Origin: Candidatus Latescibacterota bacterium
Lineage (GTDB): Bacteria; Latescibacterota; UBA2968; UBA8231
Direction of reading: 5' to 3'
DNA: 13,096 nucleotides
Assembly: GCA_003529325.1 (NCBI GenBank)
Contig: DPVW01000163.1
Location: 16,052-29,147, forward strand
In this document: positions 6,221 through 13,096 of the stretch, piece after piece
How positions within the stretch are numbered: position 1 is the first letter of the stretch
Layout of the letters: every line of letters begins with the position of its first letter
Program-made: the position numbers and the translations under genes
The notes under the pieces: generated by a model
What the model was told of the DNA's origin: nothing
Seen by the model: the letters and a program-made list of their open reading frames with translations, nothing else
Databases searched by the model: none

Positions 6221-8190
6221 GTGTCATGCGACGCCTGATAACCCTCGTCGGTCTCTTGAGCACGTTGTCCTGGGTGGCGTGTGCGCCATTCTGGACAGGC
6301 CGGCCATCGGCACCGACGACGATGACCACCATCGTCGATTCATTGACGGTGGACCCCATCCTGGAGCAGGAATTTGATGGTGCCCTGCAGGCGGCGCGCT
6401 GGCGTTGGCTACGCGCCCTCGACGAGAGTGCGGCGGGACGCTACGACGGGGCCCGTGAAGAACTCGACCAGGCGTACTACACGCTGGCTGCCGTCGATGA
6501 CAACCCCTATCTCGAGGGTGCCCTCGGCGAGCGTGACCCGCAAGCCGAAGTCGACGCCGTGGTGCAGGTTGTAGAACGTGCATATCTCGACGTATTGCCA
6601 CACGTAGAGAGCCTGTCCCCGGACAGCCCGCTGTCGCTGCTATTGGCAGAGCTGGGCGACGAAATCCTCGAGGAACTTCCCGCCGATGCGGTACCCCTGA
6701 TTCGGATCCACCAACTGGCGCCGCAGTGCGACTTTCCCATCGACTCCAACCCGCGGGTCGCCGCCAGCATCCACTTCTTCCAGAATCGCGGACGGAATAC
6801 GTGGGAGGCCTGGTATCGACGCTCCGGCAGATACCGCGACCTCATCGTTCCCATCCTGCAACAGGCGGATCTGCCCCTGGACCTGTTCTACCTGTCGATG
6901 ATCGAGAGTGGTTTCAATCCGCGCGCCTACTCGCGGGCCCATGCGGTCGGTCTGTGGCAATTCGTCCGTTCCACGGGCCGCCTCGAAGGCCTGCGCATCG
7001 ACAACTGGGTCGATGAACGGCGAGACCCCGTCAAGTCGACACAGGCTGCGGTGCGCCACCTGAAAAGTCTCTACAAACAGTTCGGCGATTGGCGCCTCGC
7101 CGCGGCGGCCTACAATTCAGGCCGTGGTCGCGTCCAGCGAGCCATCGACAAGGCGGGCACCGACGACTTTTGGCAACTCGACTTGCCACGGGAGACCCGC
7201 AACTATGTGCCCTTGCTGATGGCCGCAGCGGTGATCGCCAAGGACCCTGAACGCTTCGGCTTTGAGCCACCTGCCGTCGACGAACCGATCACCTGGGACC
7301 AGGTGAAACTGACGGAACTGATCGACTTGAAGACGGCCGCCCGCTTGCTGGGCATCGACGACGTCAGCCTCCTCCGCGTGCTCAACCCCGAACTGTTGAA
7401 TGTCTTCACTCCGCACCGCCCGAAACAGGGATATCTCTTCAACGTGCCCTCTGGCGAAGGTTCGGATTTCCTCGCCGCCTTCAATCGTATGCCGAAGTCG
7501 GAACGCAGTGGCATCTATGAGTACAAGGTTTCAAATGGGGACAACCTGTGGTCCATCGCCCGCGCCTTCGGCGTCTCCACGGGGGACCTGGCTGGCGCCA
7601 ACCAACTCGCCAATGCCTCCCTCATCCGACCAGGTCAGGTCATCGTCATACCCATTTCGGGAGGGGTCGTCGCCCCGGCCGGTTCAGGTACGCATACGGT
7701 ACATCGCGGCGAGTCGTTGTGGACGATCTCTCGCCGATATCTCATCTCGGTGGCGGACCTCAGAGGTTGGAACCACCTCACGGGCGACACCATCCGTCCC
7801 GGGCAGAAGTTGAAAGTCGGCACGCAGAAGCTGACAGCACGACAACGTACGCCGGTGGTCACGAGTGCCGATGACCGACCGGTACACACCGTCAGAAGTG
7901 GCGAAAATCTGTCGACCATCGCCCAGACGCACCAGATCGCCCTTGCCGACTTGCGCGGATGGAATGGACTGGTCGCCGACGTCATCCACCCTGGGCAATC
8001 ACTCTACGTGGGCGCCCCGATTTCGGTGGAGAACTCGTATACCGTCGTCCGCGGCGACACACTCTACAGCATTGCCCGCCGCTTTGGTGTCGACGCCGCA
8101 CAGATCGCACGCCGCAACCACATGAGTCTCTCCACCACCCTGCTCACCGGTATGGAGTTGCAGATTCCCAATCGCCAGCAGGTCGACTGA
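6217..8190 (+). CDS. mltD: MltD-like membrane-bound lytic transglycosylase with four LysM domains
   Basis: Lytic transglycosylases cleave the MurNAc-GlcNAc bond of peptidoglycan to give 1,6-anhydro ends, in the periplasm. The product is 657 aa from GTG 6217; ATG 6226 is the alternative. A short signal ends in a lipobox-like WVAC (Cys22), with an unusual Trp at -3. Residues about 30-200 are mostly helical and unassigned. The SLT domain (about 205-345) has ADLPLDLFYLSMIESGFNP with the catalytic Glu at about 230, VGLWQFVRSTG, DERRDPVKST, FGDWRLAAAAYNSGRGRV, and ETRNYVPLL. Four LysM modules follow, at about 434-483, 491-535, 555-600 and 606-652, each starting like YTVxxGDxLxxIA. E. coli MltD has two LysM domains, so this one is extended. 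It lies 9 nt before mreD. Confidence 0.9.
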   Translation: MSVMRRLITLVGLLSTLSWVACAPFWTGRPSAPTTMTTIVDSLTVDPILEQEFDGALQAARWRWLRALDESAAGRYDGAREELDQAYYTLAAVDDNPYLEGALGERDPQAEVDAVVQVVERAYLDVLPHVESLSPDSPLSLLLAELGDEILEELPADAVPLIRIHQLAPQCDFPIDSNPRVAASIHFFQNRGRNTWEAWYRRSGRYRDLIVPILQQADLPLDLFYLSMIESGFNPRAYSRAHAVGLWQFVRSTGRLEGLRIDNWVDERRDPVKSTQAAVRHLKSLYKQFGDWRLAAAAYNSGRGRVQRAIDKAGTDDFWQLDLPRETRNYVPLLMAAAVIAKDPERFGFEPPAVDEPITWDQVKLTELIDLKTAARLLGIDDVSLLRVLNPELLNVFTPHRPKQGYLFNVPSGEGSDFLAAFNRMPKSERSGIYEYKVSNGDNLWSIARAFGVSTGDLAGANQLANASLIRPGQVIVIPISGGVVAPAGSGTHTVHRGESLWTISRRYLISVADLRGWNHLTGDTIRPGQKLKVGTQKLTARQRTPVVTSADDRPVHTVRSGENLSTIAQTHQIALADLRGWNGLVADVIHPGQSLYVGAPISVENSYTVVRGDTLYSIARRFGVDAAQIARRNHMSLSTTLLTGMELQIPNRQQVD

Positions 8191-8199
8191 GATCAATCG

Positions 8200-8685
8200 A
8201 TGATTGCGGTCTTACGGCACATCCTGTATCTGGCACTGATCTTCCTTCTGCAGACGACATGGGCTCGTCATCTGCAGATCGCGGGGCTGCAGCCCGACCT
8301 CATCCTGCTGACCGTGGTCTTCATCGCGCTATTCGCCGGCCAGATCGAAGCTTGTCTGCTCGGCTTCGCTGTCGGTCTCTGTCAGGACGCCTATTCGCCG
8401 CAGGATCTCGGTCTGAATGCACTGGCCAAATCCCTCGTCGGTTTCGCCGTCGGTTTCAGCCGCGGCGGTATCCTCGTTGACAGCGTGCAGGTACAGGTCG
8501 CCGTTGTTGTGGCTGCCGTATTTGTGCATGATTCGATCTACTATCTCGGTTCGAGTTCCGCCTCCATGGGCCAGGTGCCATATCTGATGCTGCGTTTTGG
8601 TATTGGCCGCGCACTTTACACCGGTCTCTTAGGGATATTCGTCGCCTGGTTGCTGCGCATCCGGCGCGAGTTGATTCCCACATAG
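8200..8685 (+). CDS. mreD: Rod shape-determining protein MreD
   Basis: MreD is a small integral inner-membrane protein of the elongasome, linking MreC and MreB to PBP2 and RodA. The 161-aa product is almost wholly hydrophobic with about five transmembrane segments. It shows the typical LQTTWARHLQIAGLQPDL opening, a short EACLLGFAVGLCQDAYSP segment and GLNALAKSLVGF, as in the family. The start ATG 8200 is 9 nt after the transglycosylase stop and has no Shine-Dalgarno. mreC and mreB, normally just upstream, are not here. The identification rests on these motifs, topology, size and the directly following mrdA and rodA; sequence identity in this family is always low. Confidence 0.85.
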   Translation: MIAVLRHILYLALIFLLQTTWARHLQIAGLQPDLILLTVVFIALFAGQIEACLLGFAVGLCQDAYSPQDLGLNALAKSLVGFAVGFSRGGILVDSVQVQVAVVVAAVFVHDSIYYLGSSSASMGQVPYLMLRFGIGRALYTGLLGIFVAWLLRIRRELIPT

Positions 8686-8694
8686 GCGACTTGT

Positions 8695-10464
8695 ATGGAC
8701 CCCGAAGTTCTCGAAGACTGGGCGCGCAAGATGCGTGGGTTGATGGTCCTGGCGGGGCTGTTGTTCGCGATTCTGCTGCTGCGTCTCTTCCATCTGCAGA
8801 TCACCACGGCCGACAACTATGCGAAAGAGTCGGAGGACAATTGGATCGCGCAGAAACGGCGCAAGGCCCCCCGGGGCCTGGTCCTTGATCGGGATGGCGA
8901 GGTGCTGGCACGCAATCGTGCCGCCTACAGCATTCAACTGACGCGTGGCTCCCGTGAAGATGATGCAAAGGCCATCGAAGCGCTCGAAAGTGCGACGGGG
9001 GAATCGGTTCGACTCGGCAAACGCGGTCGGGAACGGACTGTGCGTCTGAAGCGCGACGTAAAGTTTCGCACCGTCGCCATCGTCGAGGAGCGTCTCCGCG
9101 ACGAGTGGCCCCTCGGCATTGCCATCGAACCACAGCGCCTCTACCCCGCCGGGGCCCTTGCGGCACACATCATTGGCTACATGGGGGAGCAACAGGACGA
9201 CCTGACAAGCCACCAGGGGCGCCCGTACGCTGTTGGTGACTACGTTGGCCAAACCGGCTTGGAGCGTGTATACGAGGACAGCCTGCGTGGTTGGGATGGC
9301 GTCGATTATGTTGAAGTCGATGTCCGTGATCGGGTGATCAACGAACATCCCTTCCCTGACCGGGGGGTCCCTCCCCGTTCCGGGCGTGACCTCCACCTCA
9401 CCGTCGACCTCGACATTCAGCGTGCCGCCACCAACGCCATGCCCGATTCGTTGGCAGGCAGCGTCGTCGCCCTGGATGCACGCGATGGCGCCGTTCTGGC
9501 GATGGTCAGTCACCCATCGTACGACCCCAACGTCTTTGTCTCCTACGGCTCCCAGGCGGAACGCCAGCGACTGATCCAGGATCCCGCCAAGCCGATGCTG
9601 AATCGCGCCATCCAGGGCGGCTATCCGCCTGGATCGACATTGAAGATGATCGGCGCTGTCGCCGCTCTGGAGAATGGCGTCACCGATACGCTGTCCACCT
9701 TTGCCGCCTGCGCCGGGTCACTACAGGTGGGTGACGTCGTCTTCCGCTGCGCCAACCGTGACGGCCACGGCGAGTTGAATCTGCTCGAAGCTGTGGAGAC
9801 GTCCTGCAACATTTACTTCAACCATCTGGCCAAGATCCTCGGTATCGAGGCGTGGCACGACTACGGATCGCGCTTCGGTTTTGGTTTGCCGACGCATATC
9901 GATCTCGATCCTTCGGAATTCCATGGTATCCTGCCGGACCGTCAGTACCACAGGGAGCGGGATGGCTGGGTGACCGGACATCTGATGAATCTTGTCATCG
10001 GCCAGGGGTATATGCTCGTCACCCCCCTGCAGATGGCCCGCTACGTGGCCGCCCTCGGCAACGGCGGTTACCTGGTGACGCCACACCTGCAGGGCAAAGC
10101 ACCCGATCCCGTTCGCATCGAGGGCATCACCGATGCCACACTCGACATTGTTCGACGTGCAATGTATCGTGTCGTCTACGGCGAACACGGCACGGGAAAA
10201 CGGGCCCAGGTCCCTGGAATCGAAGTGGCCGGAAAGTCTGGCACAGCGCAGGGACCCCGTGCCGATGATGACGCCTGGTTCGTCGCCTTTGCCCCATTTG
10301 AAGAGCCGGAGATCGCCGTCGCCGTCGTCGTCGAAGGAGGGGGTGGCGGTGGTTCGAATGCGGCGCCTATCGCGCGGGCCGTGATCAAGGCCTATTTCGA
10401 CGACCAGGCACAACGCCAAGCCGTCGCCGCCGACTCGCCCAACAACAAGCGCCGAGGTAGTTAA
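8695..10464 (+). CDS. mrdA: Penicillin-binding protein 2 (elongasome DD-transpeptidase)
   Basis: Class B PBP that cross-links peptidoglycan during side-wall growth, pairing with the glycosyltransferase RodA. The 589-aa product has a cytoplasmic N-terminus, one transmembrane helix (about 14-34), the start of the pedestal domain (RRKAPRGLVLDRDGEVLARN, about 52-71), GQTGLERVYED (about 184) and a C-terminal transpeptidase domain. Active-site motifs are intact: PPGSTLK with nucleophile Ser at about 314, SCN at about 370, and KSGT at about 514. The length is usual for PBP2 (about 600-630). A glycine run precedes SNAAPIAR, where the family has HGGGGS-like sequence. ATG 8695 lies 9 nt after mreD with only a weak AGG-like ribosome binding site. 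Cys within SCN is a natural variant of SxN. Confidence 0.95.
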   Translation: MDPEVLEDWARKMRGLMVLAGLLFAILLLRLFHLQITTADNYAKESEDNWIAQKRRKAPRGLVLDRDGEVLARNRAAYSIQLTRGSREDDAKAIEALESATGESVRLGKRGRERTVRLKRDVKFRTVAIVEERLRDEWPLGIAIEPQRLYPAGALAAHIIGYMGEQQDDLTSHQGRPYAVGDYVGQTGLERVYEDSLRGWDGVDYVEVDVRDRVINEHPFPDRGVPPRSGRDLHLTVDLDIQRAATNAMPDSLAGSVVALDARDGAVLAMVSHPSYDPNVFVSYGSQAERQRLIQDPAKPMLNRAIQGGYPPGSTLKMIGAVAALENGVTDTLSTFAACAGSLQVGDVVFRCANRDGHGELNLLEAVETSCNIYFNHLAKILGIEAWHDYGSRFGFGLPTHIDLDPSEFHGILPDRQYHRERDGWVTGHLMNLVIGQGYMLVTPLQMARYVAALGNGGYLVTPHLQGKAPDPVRIEGITDATLDIVRRAMYRVVYGEHGTGKRAQVPGIEVAGKSGTAQGPRADDDAWFVAFAPFEEPEIAVAVVVEGGGGGGSNAAPIARAVIKAYFDDQAQRQAVAADSPNNKRRGS

Positions 10465-10472
10465 CCGCTCTT

Positions 10473-11687
10473 ATGCGTCGCGAACTCGATCTGAGTCTGC
10501 TCGTGGCCATGGCAATGATGATCGCCTTCGGTGTCACCATGGTCTACAGCGCCGCCAGTGGTTCTGGTGCCTGGCGGGGCCAGGCGTTCTATGCCCTGTT
10601 CGCCATCATCGCCGCCGTCGCCGTCATCTACGTGCCCGACAAACTCTTCTACGAACTCGCCTACCCACTGTATGGGATCTGTCTGCTGTCCCTGGTGGCG
10701 GTGCTCGTTTGGGGTACCGGCACACCCGCACGCTGGCTGTCCATCGGTCTGGTCCGCCTGCAGCCATCCGAATTCGCCAAGATCGCTACCATCATGGCCA
10801 TCGCCCGCTTTCTTGGGGATCAGTCCTCTGAGCGCGTCTCTGGTCCACGGACGGTGGTCCTCGCCGTGCTGTTGGCTGTGCTGCCCATGGGCCTGGTCGC
10901 CAAACAACCGGACCTGGGCACAGCCGTCTGCTTCGGTGCCGCCCTCGTACCCATGCTCTATTGGGCGGGCATGCGGCCTTTGCACATCTTCTTTCTCACC
11001 GCTCCCCTGCTCAGTGTCGTCTTCAGCTTTGAACCGTTGTGGCAGAATCAGGCGCCGATTGTTTTTGCCCTGTTCATCATCGTCAGCTCCGTCATCATCC
11101 AACTTCTGTTGGCTCGTCTTTCGGTGACGTTGACCATGCTCGGAGTCAATCTCTCCGCCGGTCTGGTGACAACCTATCTGTGGGCCAATTTCCTCCGTGG
11201 TTACCAGAAGGCGCGTATCCTCACGTTTCTGGATCCCGAGAGCGATCCCCTGGGTTGGGGTTGGAATATCATCCAGTCTAAGATCGCCATCGGTTCAGGA
11301 GGTCCCACGGGCAAGGGCTTTCTGCAGGGCACACAGACGAAGTACGGATTTTTGCCGGCAGCGCACACGGACTTCATCTTCTCCGTCATCGGCGAGGAGC
11401 TGGGCTTCGCCGGCACCGTCTTCGTGCTCTCCCTGTTCCTGTTCATGATCTGGCGTTGCCTCTACATCGGCACGATCGCGAACAACCGCTTTGCCAGCCT
11501 GCTCGCCGTGGGGCTCGCTTCGATGCTCGCCTTCCATGTCTTCGTCAACGTCGGCATGACCATTGGCGTCATGCCCGTCACGGGTCTGCCCTTGCCATTT
11601 CTCAGCTACGGAGGCTCATCGCTGCTGACGAACTGCCTCGCCATTGGGCTGCTGCTGCACATCTTCGCCCATCGGCACGAATACTGA
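10473..11687 (+). CDS. rodA: RodA, SEDS-family peptidoglycan glycosyltransferase
   Basis: RodA polymerises lipid II into glycan strands in complex with PBP2. The 404-aa protein has about ten transmembrane segments, the SEDS hallmark. Conserved parts include VYSAASGSGAWRGQAFY near the N-terminus, RWLSIGLVRLQPSEFAKI, LVAKQPDLGTAVCFG, YQKARILTFLDPESDPLG, QSKIAIGSGGPTGKG, and FLPAAHTDFIFSVIGEELG. The Asp of the HTDF motif (about 300) is probably the essential one. GLPLPFLSYGGSSLLTN lies near the end. It is slightly longer than the E. coli protein (370 aa). It begins 8 nt after mrdA without a clear Shine-Dalgarno, and its stop overlaps the TPR gene's start (TGATG). FtsW is the alternative paralogue, but pairing with mrdA and mreD favours RodA. 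Confidence 0.95.
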   Translation: MRRELDLSLLVAMAMMIAFGVTMVYSAASGSGAWRGQAFYALFAIIAAVAVIYVPDKLFYELAYPLYGICLLSLVAVLVWGTGTPARWLSIGLVRLQPSEFAKIATIMAIARFLGDQSSERVSGPRTVVLAVLLAVLPMGLVAKQPDLGTAVCFGAALVPMLYWAGMRPLHIFFLTAPLLSVVFSFEPLWQNQAPIVFALFIIVSSVIIQLLLARLSVTLTMLGVNLSAGLVTTYLWANFLRGYQKARILTFLDPESDPLGWGWNIIQSKIAIGSGGPTGKGFLQGTQTKYGFLPAAHTDFIFSVIGEELGFAGTVFVLSLFLFMIWRCLYIGTIANNRFASLLAVGLASMLAFHVFVNVGMTIGVMPVTGLPLPFLSYGGSSLLTNCLAIGLLLHIFAHRHEY

Positions 11688-12799
11688 TGCGTTGGCTGCA
11701 GCCGATTCAGGTTTTCACCAGGCGCTGGCGCTCCGGAGGGTGGCTGCTTGCCACCCTGGGGGTCTTCGTCGTGCAGAACCATTGCGGCGTACCCGGAGTA
11801 CGGCACGACCAGTTGGCGGCGCATTTTCTCGATCGCGGGCAGCACGAACGGGCCCTGCGAGAAGCACGACGTGCCGCCCGCGAGACGCCTGAGGCGCCGA
11901 CGCCAAAGGTCATCGCCGCGCTGGCCCTGGCCGGCCTTGGACGCACGGAGGAGGCGGCGGCGGCGATCGAAGAGGCCCTGTATCTGGACCCGGATGATAC
12001 GCGCCTGTATGGGACCCTGCGCTCGGTCTGCGTCGACGCCGGTCGCGAAAAGCTTGCCCTGGAAATACTACAACGGCTCTCCAGCGACAATCCCACACAC
12101 TGGTTGCTGCAACTGAATCTGGGATGGGCGCACCTCGCCGTCGGGCACCAGGAGGAGGCCGTCACGCTGCTGGAGGCCGCCGTCGCTGCAGCGGACACAA
12201 CCGCACCGGCAGAGGACCTCATCCTTGCGCACTTCGAGTTGAGCCGTGTCTATGCGGAGCAACAACGACTCGACGATGCGAGCCGCGTCCTCGAGAGCGC
12301 CTTGCAACTGGCACCCCGCAACCCGCGACTGCTGGTCGCCGCCGGTGAGATGTGCCTGCAGCGTCGGCTGTTGCCAGAGGCGGAGGACTTCTTCAAGAGC
12401 GCCCTTGCGGTGAGCCCCGACGTGGGCTCCACAGCGGCGCAGATTGCCCGGGCATTCTATGACTCCGATGACCGACAGCGCGCCATCCTGTTCTACGAAC
12501 GGTCCATTGCCGCGCGACCTTCCCCGCTGACGCAGAACAACCTGGCCTGGACCTACGCCGAGGCCGATCTGCATCTCGACCGTGCCCAGGACCTGTCGTT
12601 GCAGGCGGTGAAAACCGATGCTGACAATGTCGTCTACCTGGACACCTACGCCGAGGTTCTCTTCCGTCGTGGATATGACGATCAGGCCGTGGCCATCATC
12701 CGACGCTGCCTGGAACTGGAACCCGCCGACGGCGAACATTACGAGTATCTGCACGGTCAGTTGCGCCGATTCGACATCGGTTCTGACCCCGAGCTATAA
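11687..12799 (+). CDS. Membrane-anchored tetratricopeptide repeat protein
   Basis: Protein of 370 aa from ATG 11687, chosen because it overlaps the rodA stop as TGATG; a longer in-frame reading from upstream lies wholly within rodA and is not credible. The N-terminus is basic, followed by a short hydrophobic segment (about 18-29) that suggests an anchor or signal. From about residue 38 to 349 there are eight or nine TPR-like helix pairs, with typical AL.LAGLGRTEEAAAAIEEALYLDPDD, LNLGWAHLAVG, NNLAWTYAEA and LDTYAEVLFRRGYDDQAV signatures. TPRs scaffold protein complexes. As the last gene of the operon it could help assemble or regulate the elongasome, though TPR proteins are common and its partner is unknown. 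It ends 15 nt before the convergent gene, with no clear terminator between. Confidence 0.85.
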   Translation: MRWLQPIQVFTRRWRSGGWLLATLGVFVVQNHCGVPGVRHDQLAAHFLDRGQHERALREARRAARETPEAPTPKVIAALALAGLGRTEEAAAAIEEALYLDPDDTRLYGTLRSVCVDAGREKLALEILQRLSSDNPTHWLLQLNLGWAHLAVGHQEEAVTLLEAAVAAADTTAPAEDLILAHFELSRVYAEQQRLDDASRVLESALQLAPRNPRLLVAAGEMCLQRRLLPEAEDFFKSALAVSPDVGSTAAQIARAFYDSDDRQRAILFYERSIAARPSPLTQNNLAWTYAEADLHLDRAQDLSLQAVKTDADNVVYLDTYAEVLFRRGYDDQAVAIIRRCLELEPADGEHYEYLHGQLRRFDIGSDPEL

Positions 12800-12814
12800 G
12801 TAGTACCAAAGACC

Positions 12815-13096
12815 TTACGACCGATCACTCGTACGAAAATTCTCAACGTCGATATCGAGATGCTCGAGTCGCGCGTAGAGATACTTGCGTGACATGCCGA
12901 TCGCCTCGGCGACGCGCGTCAAAACCCCGTTGTGCCGGCGCAGCGCACCACACAAAAATCGTCGATCGAACCACTCCCGTGCCTCGCGATAACTGACGGC
13001 TCCCAGCTCACACATCTCTTCCGGTTGCCGCTGTTCTCGCCAGCGCACGATCTCCGGTGGTACATCATTGGCGCGCAGAATGGGTCCGCCGAGTAC
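12815..13096 (-). CDS. C-terminal end of a probable sigma54-dependent NtrC-family regulator (partial)
   Basis: Runs into the window from its right edge and stops at TAA (12815-12817, minus strand). The open frame continues unbroken to 13096, so the visible 93 codons are only the C-terminus. The start of the visible part reads LRANDVPPEI, like the region after the AAA+ domain in NtrC-type activators. Near the end is a Fis-type helix-turn-helix: FLCGALRRHNGVLTRVAEAIGMSRKYLYARLEHLDID, typical of DNA-binding domains of sigma54 activators. The response-regulator and ATPase domains lie outside, so the family call is likely but not proven. It converges on the TPR gene with a 15-nt gap. I saw no recognisable sigma54 promoter (GG-N10-GC) in the window, so a link to the operon cannot be shown. 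Confidence 0.7.
   Translation of the reverse strand, partial: VLGGPILRANDVPPEIVRWREQRQPEEMCELGAVSYREAREWFDRRFLCGALRRHNGVLTRVAEAIGMSRKYLYARLEHLDIDVENFRTSDRS

Noticed and set aside
8629..9513. Long minus-strand open frame (294 codons) across mreD and mrdA
   Set aside because: It lies opposite well-identified genes, and the translation shows no family signature. GC-rich codon use creates such antisense frames.
11456..11686. Extended start of the TPR gene inside rodA
   Set aside because: It overlaps conserved rodA sequence over 77 codons; ATG 11687 with the TGATG overlap is far more likely.
12800..12814. Bidirectional terminator between the convergent genes
   Set aside because: The gap is only 15 nt and I see no GC-rich stem or T-run in it.

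Overview
The window is a GC-rich (roughly 60% by eye) bacterial chromosomal segment with a Gram-negative-type envelope gene set: two lipoprotein-type signals, SPOR domains, a LysM lytic transglycosylase and the rod elongation genes mreD-mrdA-rodA. No rRNA, tRNA, CRISPR array, insertion sequence, phage gene or toxin-antitoxin pair was seen. Scarce Shine-Dalgarno sequences, an ASH-repeat secreted protein and a LytR_C-rsfS pair fit a diderm lineage of the FCB type or a neighbouring candidate phylum (Gemmatimonadota, Latescibacterota or Krumholzibacteriota-like). This placement is inference; no taxonomic marker is decisive.

Layout. (1) 180-2930: a large secreted protein with six ASH-like beta-sandwich repeats and a C-terminal region ending like an outer-membrane protein. 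A short hydrophobic ORF (85-180) precedes it, its stop overlapping the start codon. (2) 2931-3272: a 342-nt intergenic region with a good sigma70-like promoter, three TGTTCAC direct repeats, a perfect 9-bp inverted repeat, an unrecognised 34-codon ORF (3069-3173) and a possible second promoter whose spacer is a GC palindrome. (3) 3273-12799: nine co-directional genes with gaps of at most 14 nt and several stop/start overlaps, almost certainly one operon: LytR_C protein, rsfS, mtnA, double-SPOR lipoprotein, MltD-like transglycosylase with four LysM domains, mreD, mrdA (PBP2), rodA, TPR protein. (4) 12815-13096, minus strand: the C-terminal end of a convergent gene with a Fis-type helix-turn-helix, probably an NtrC-family sigma54 activator.

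How they work together. PBP2 and RodA form the core peptidoglycan synthase of the elongasome and MreD is its membrane partner. The MltD-like enzyme cleaves glycan strands, SPOR domains bind denuded glycan, and LytR_C and TPR proteins are often envelope-associated. So six or seven of the nine genes concern wall growth; RsfS (ribosome silencing) and MtnA (methionine salvage) are metabolic passengers. mreB and mreC, usually directly upstream of mreD, are absent; the SPOR and MltD genes occupy that place.

The most interesting points are the apparent non-AUG (ATC) start of rsfS, the two unannotated small ORFs, the structured leader before 3069, and the reorganised mre cluster. I do not see a clear-cut novel defence or mobile system here; most of the window is envelope housekeeping.
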